Below are positions 61,401 to 64,000 of a stretch of 64,000 nucleotides of DNA, in pieces. Position numbers and translations under genes: made by a program. The stretch is from Neorhodopirellula pilleata (lineage in GTDB: Bacteria > Planctomycetota > Planctomycetia > Pirellulales > Pirellulaceae): positions 1-64,000 of the forward strand of contig NZ_SJPM01000019.1 in the NCBI RefSeq assembly GCF_007859915.1, given 5' to 3'. The notes under the pieces are model-generated. The model was not told the DNA's origin. It worked only from the letters and a program-made list of their open reading frames with translations, and made no database searches. The stretch's first letter is position 1. Each line of letters opens with the position of its first letter.

Positions 61401-61703
61401 AAGCGAATGGGCATCCCGATCAAACAGGGCCAACAATGACATCGGACTGCGAGACCCGTCGATGAAACGGGCTAATTCGCCGATCGTTTTCTCGGGAGCA
61501 TCGATCAGCGGAATGGTGCCGTGTATCAAATGCCACAGGTTGGCGAGCAAATCCGACGACGCCCCGGATCTTGCGATTCGCCGGAGCGACTCGAGCACAC
61601 CGTCTGGATCCGAAAAACGTTGCGCCGAAAGCGGCTCAAACGCCGCCCAGGGGGTCTCAGGCTGGGGCGTTCCTGACGATTCGACGTGATCGGCGGATTT
61701 CAT
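58470..61703 (-). CDS. glnE: Glutamine synthetase adenylyltransferase (GlnE)
   Basis: GlnE attaches and removes AMP on glutamine synthetase to match nitrogen supply. ATG 61703 gives 1077 residues, a little longer than usual because of an extra N-terminal leader; the frame is open to 61856. Two nucleotidyltransferase-like halves are visible. The C-terminal one (adenylylating) has VAIALGKFGGREPNYHSDLDLTFVY with an intact D-x-D. The N-terminal one (deadenylylating) has ALGNYGGEEIGYDSPLDLLML, where the first Asp of the SDxDL motif is proline. PII-type genes are not adjacent. The stop overlaps the ABC gene start. Confidence 0.9.
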   Translation of the reverse strand: MKSADHVESSGTPQPETPWAAFEPLSAQRFSDPDGVLESLRRIARSGASSDLLANLWHLIHGTIPLIDAPEKTIGELARFIDGSRSPMSLLALFDRDAHSLPALMQVLSTSESIAELLISDPESFDLLRASDGQPSSPEILMDELSAELQTVGSVARAAVALRRFAGREMLRIAYSEFVRGLSPDRVGRQISYVTDAILNASLRFTIDQVSSRHAIPQRIDGTQPTYAIVALGNYGGEEIGYDSPLDLLMLCDQIDRKNESHLRFNRQVASGLIGLLNSNRGPVVSLNLNFIAGPGEESHLSDSQRLNDWARNAGSGKRVIEFHDAHEAAAHYERENQTWQRLAFVKARVVAGDDELGRRFLKRIEPWVYHRLLTRSEISDIRVLRRKLEKRAMSPDSQDGTPIADSPGGRRDIELIVQFLQLLHGGELPEVRVTNTLDAIAALSRHGCLTIQEATILSDNHARLCRLEHHLAVLFDHRVTHLPDDPDVRRQLAWRLGVRRTIDDRNGIEIGDIERFETLLSGTFEVDRKIINHLLIQDVAARPISSRDPSQETPASFNDVVEIETELILDPDPDLQAYQEVLRGHGFEEIERAVDHLAALSHETVSFLSPRRCRHFFASVAPGLLREIAQTPAPDQTLSRLVEVTDSIGAKATLWELLGSNRATLQLMVRLCALAPYLTNILRNHPGMIDELIDSLVMNRLPTAQRLDAQTIRLCGSAEDIRLILQTFKTGSHLMIGVRDLLNKESFDDIGQTLSDTAEACLRRVIENQQEKLASRFGDPVDGHGNPAEMVAIALGKFGGREPNYHSDLDLTFVYTADGETVRRVGGPRTTLSNRQFFNQLAQNVIREIDSETNRLYEIDLPFARGADETVLTDSLAQFLKPFRHGSAPLWQRVALCQARPVSGSKAAIKMVEEVIDRAILQTPWRESDVGEMKSLRQRSESTATPDNLKRGVGGTVDVQCIVAVRKLKRTQDQPPIKSTGIIDSLRELTDVGVYEREDAETLIEDYRYLRNVEAKLRLINTVSRHELPLSQDGDVDTLEMQMLARLLDESDPRTIVARCEQARRNIRQRFERLVS

Positions 61704-61982
61704 CGGCGTCGTTTCATCAGAAAAAGAGGGTAAAGCATCGCTGGAAGCGGGAAATGACTCGGTCTTCCGACAGCCTCCCGAATCAATCACTAGGTGGATT
61801 CGGGAGCAACTCGAGGGAACTTTTCGGCCGTCGTTGCATCCAAGTTTAGACGTCACCGGAGGATTGTTGTAGCGGAGTCCGCCTCACGAACACGAATGGT
61901 AACCTACCTTTGGACATGCGAGACGGGGGAACGTTTGGCATGGAAACGCGAAACGTTGAGATCAGTTCAACGAAACCAACCG

Positions 61983-62002
61983 ACGTTGCGTCGACGCAAC
62001 GT
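61983..62002. promoter_or_regulatory. 20-bp perfect palindrome upstream of the sigma gene
   Basis: acgttgcgtcgacgcaacgt is its own reverse complement. It lies 193 bases upstream of the chosen sigma-factor start and 280 bases from the glnE start, in the divergent intergenic region 61704-62194, which holds no other gene that I can support. It could be an operator for a dimeric regulator. Confidence 0.4.
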
Positions 62003-62194
62003 GACGTTGATTTCGGGCATCGGTCTCGCCGCATCACCTTATCCTCCCCGCAGGCAATTCGACTTGCCTAACCTCTTTCGTGACAATGGTTTGCCATGAT
62101 TTACGCGTTGCCTGGAAAGGCTTCTGGCACTGACAGTGCTTGGTTTCTCGACCTGAACCTAGTTGATGATCGTTCGGAAACCGAGGAGACCTTG

Positions 62195-63784
62195 ATGGGT
62201 AAAAAGTTCAGCCGCCGCAGTCTACAGGATGATGCCTTTGATGCTGAAGATTCCGTCTCCCGACGGTCTCGCACGATGGGGCAAGATTTTGCCGACGCGA
62301 TCGCGGACGACTCCGACCTATCCCTGATCGCCGACGACGACTTGCCGATCCGCCGGGAAGAAATGCTCGGCGATCCGACCGAAGACCCGGTCCGAATGTA
62401 CCTGATGCAGATGGGCCAAATCCCGCTGCTCAGCCGCGACCAAGAAGTCTCGGCCGCTCGTCAAATCGAAGCCACCCGCGACCGCTATCGCCACTGCATG
62501 ATGGCGACCGATTTCATGTTGCAAGCCGCACTGAAACTCCTGCAACAGGTCCGCGACAAACAACTCCGGCTCGATCGCACGATCGAAGTCAGCGTTACCA
62601 ACGCGTCGGAGAAGAAAGCCATCATGAAGCGGATCATTCCGAATACCCGAACCCTCGGACATCTGCTTTCGAAAAATCGTAGCGACTACATGACCGCGAT
62701 CAACAAGTCGTTGCCGATGCGTCGTCGCCGGGCTGCGTGGCGGAACCTCGTGATCCGTCGCAACAAGGCGGTCCGGTTGGTCGAAGAAATGAACTTGCGG
62801 ACCAACAAACTGCAACCGATCTTTGAAAAGCTGCGTCGCAGTTCGATGCGAATGGATGAAATTCGCGAAATCCTAACCCAGCCTCATCGGCTCGCGCTCG
62901 CCGGAATGCCCAGCGAAGAGGAACTTCGCAGCGAGTTGCGATACCTCATGCGTTTAACCTACGAAACACCACAAACGTTACACCGACGTATCGATCGCTG
63001 CGACACGCTGCGGGACGATTACGATGCTGCCAAGCGAGTGTTGTCGGCGGGTAACTTGCGATTGGTCGTTTCGATCGCCAAGAAATATCGCAACCGAGGT
63101 TTATCGTTCCTGGACTTGATCCAAGAGGGCAACACCGGGCTCATGCGAGCGGTTGATAAATTCGAACACGCCCGAGGCTACAAGTTCAGCACGTACGCTA
63201 CGTGGTGGATTCGCCAAGCGATCACTCGAGCGATCGCCGATCAAAGTCGTACGATTCGCGTGCCGGTTCACATGATCGACACGATGAATAAAATCCGCCA
63301 GATCACCCGCGACCTCGTACAAGAACAAGGCCGCGAACCCACGCCCGAAGAAGTCTCCGCCCGCAGCGGTCTGTCGCTCGACGACACCCGCGTGATCCTC
63401 AAGATGGCCCGTCAACCTTTGTCACTCGATCAACCTGTCGGGGATCACGAAGACAGCGTCTTCGGCGAATTCCTTCAAGACCATCGCGACCAAGATCCAT
63501 TGATCGAATCAAACCGCGAGGCGCTCAAACGCCAGATCGACTTGGCGATGGAAACATTGAACTATCGGGAACGCGAGATCCTGCGTTTGCGATACGGCTT
63601 GGCCGATGGTTACACGTACACGCTCGAAGAAGTCGGCCGGATTTTCCAAGTCACTCGTGAACGCGTCCGTCAGATCGAAAGCAAAGCGGTTCGCAAACTG
63701 CAACAACCGTATCGTGCCAAGTCATTAGTCAGCTTCCTCGACGGGGCTGAACTGACCATGTTTGAAGGCAGCGAAGCGATCTGA
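62195..63784 (+). CDS. RNA polymerase sigma-70 factor, RpoD/SigA group
   Basis: ATG 62195 is preceded by gaggag (62183-62188) at ideal spacing and gives 529 residues; the open frame starts at 62096. Regions seen: 1.2 (DPVRMYLMQMGQIPLLSRDQE), a ~200-residue non-conserved insert, 2.1-2.4 (NLRLVVSIAKKYRNRGLSFLDLIQEGNTGLMRAVDKFEHARGYKFSTYATWWIRQAITRAI), 3 (TMNKIRQITRDLVQEQGREPTPEEVS) and 4.2 (YTLEEVGRIFQVTRERVRQIESKAVRKLQ). Region 2.4 and 4.2 are those of vegetative sigma factors. The acidic N-terminus is short, so region 1.1 is reduced. Planctomycetes may carry several such factors, so rpoD itself is not certain. Confidence 0.9.
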   Translation: MGKKFSRRSLQDDAFDAEDSVSRRSRTMGQDFADAIADDSDLSLIADDDLPIRREEMLGDPTEDPVRMYLMQMGQIPLLSRDQEVSAARQIEATRDRYRHCMMATDFMLQAALKLLQQVRDKQLRLDRTIEVSVTNASEKKAIMKRIIPNTRTLGHLLSKNRSDYMTAINKSLPMRRRRAAWRNLVIRRNKAVRLVEEMNLRTNKLQPIFEKLRRSSMRMDEIREILTQPHRLALAGMPSEEELRSELRYLMRLTYETPQTLHRRIDRCDTLRDDYDAAKRVLSAGNLRLVVSIAKKYRNRGLSFLDLIQEGNTGLMRAVDKFEHARGYKFSTYATWWIRQAITRAIADQSRTIRVPVHMIDTMNKIRQITRDLVQEQGREPTPEEVSARSGLSLDDTRVILKMARQPLSLDQPVGDHEDSVFGEFLQDHRDQDPLIESNREALKRQIDLAMETLNYREREILRLRYGLADGYTYTLEEVGRIFQVTRERVRQIESKAVRKLQQPYRAKSLVSFLDGAELTMFEGSEAI

Positions 63785-63882
63785 AGCATTGTCGGGAACA
63801 AATCACGAGGAACCTTCGGCAACTCAGTGATTCGGTCGACGTCGAGTGACTCGATTCAAGGGTGCGAATTTTGTTCGCAACC

Positions 63883-63891
63883 TGCTATAAT
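63883..63891 (+). promoter_or_regulatory. Extended -10 promoter candidate
   Basis: tgctataat is a perfect extended -10 (TGnTATAAT) element. A weak -35 (gtgcga, 63862-63867) lies 18 bases upstream. It stands in the gene-free end 63785-64000, about 100 bases past the sigma-factor stop, and would drive a gene beyond the window. Confidence 0.5.
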
Positions 63892-64000
63892 AGTAGTCCG
63901 TCTGCGTTGGTTTCATGGTTCTTGTTCACTGCGCCGCCCCGTTGTTCTCGCCTAGCCTTTTTCTGCTTAAACATCGACCAGCGAGAAGCCATTGGTTTCT

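Overview
The window looks like a chromosomal segment of a marine planctomycete of the Rhodopirellula/Pirellulaceae type. The main reasons are a 3573-residue secreted protein with the planctomycete LEPRRLLA N-terminal motif and a C-terminal dockerin pair, a DapL-type diaminopimelate aminotransferase, several sulfate and surface-polysaccharide functions, long intergenic regions with palindromic repeats, and mostly GC-rich codon use. This assignment is inferred from gene content; no rRNA or tRNA gene was seen to confirm it.

Positions 1-31970 are dominated by cell-surface functions. First come a UDP-GlcNAc 2-epimerase and a divergent UDP-glucuronate-epimerase-like gene, then a secreted protein of unknown function, a dolichol/phytol-kinase-like membrane protein and a Uma2-type nuclease. 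Two paralogous O-antigen-ligase-like genes (5.9-7.35 kb, frameshifted in a G9 tract, and 20.1-21.5 kb, intact) share nearly identical 5' halves and upstream DNA. They flank a TIGR03032-type gene and the giant protein gene (9061-19782). From 31969 down to 21577 a minus-strand cluster, visibly AT-richer in its distal part, encodes an undecaprenyl-phosphate sugar transferase, a GT4 glycosyltransferase, a GDP-mannose-3,5-epimerase-like enzyme, a Nudix hydrolase, a third ligase/polymerase, a flippase, a sulfotransferase, a pyruvyl transferase and an FkbM methyltransferase. Together these could make and export a sulfated, pyruvylated, methylated polysaccharide.

The region 31970-33422 and the region 42097-43027 are gene-poor and hold a composite palindromic repeat family (GTAACCCGaaGCGTgAGCGAGGGA arms). 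Each also holds one copy of a MITE-like element inserted at the same site of that repeat with an apparent 9-bp target duplication. One copy is split by a nested 287-bp segment carrying a decayed DUF559 nuclease gene.

From 33.4 kb to the end the window is mostly housekeeping: a GspE/PilB-type ATPase, an enolase-superfamily enzyme, a TPR protein, an M20 deacylase, a lipoprotein, dihydrolipoamide dehydrogenase, a RimB-like protease with a RimK ligase fused to a TrkA-C-like domain, a class 3 lipase, a MoxR ATPase, LigA, an FHA-GAF-adenylate cyclase, an SDR, a histidine kinase, overlapping dapL-aroC, a four-repeat HTH protein, RecQ, GlnE overlapping an ABC ATPase, and a primary-type sigma factor. 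Notable non-coding features are a hexanucleotide tract between moxR and ligA, a 71-bp near-perfect palindrome after aroC, and a 20-bp perfect palindrome upstream of the sigma gene.
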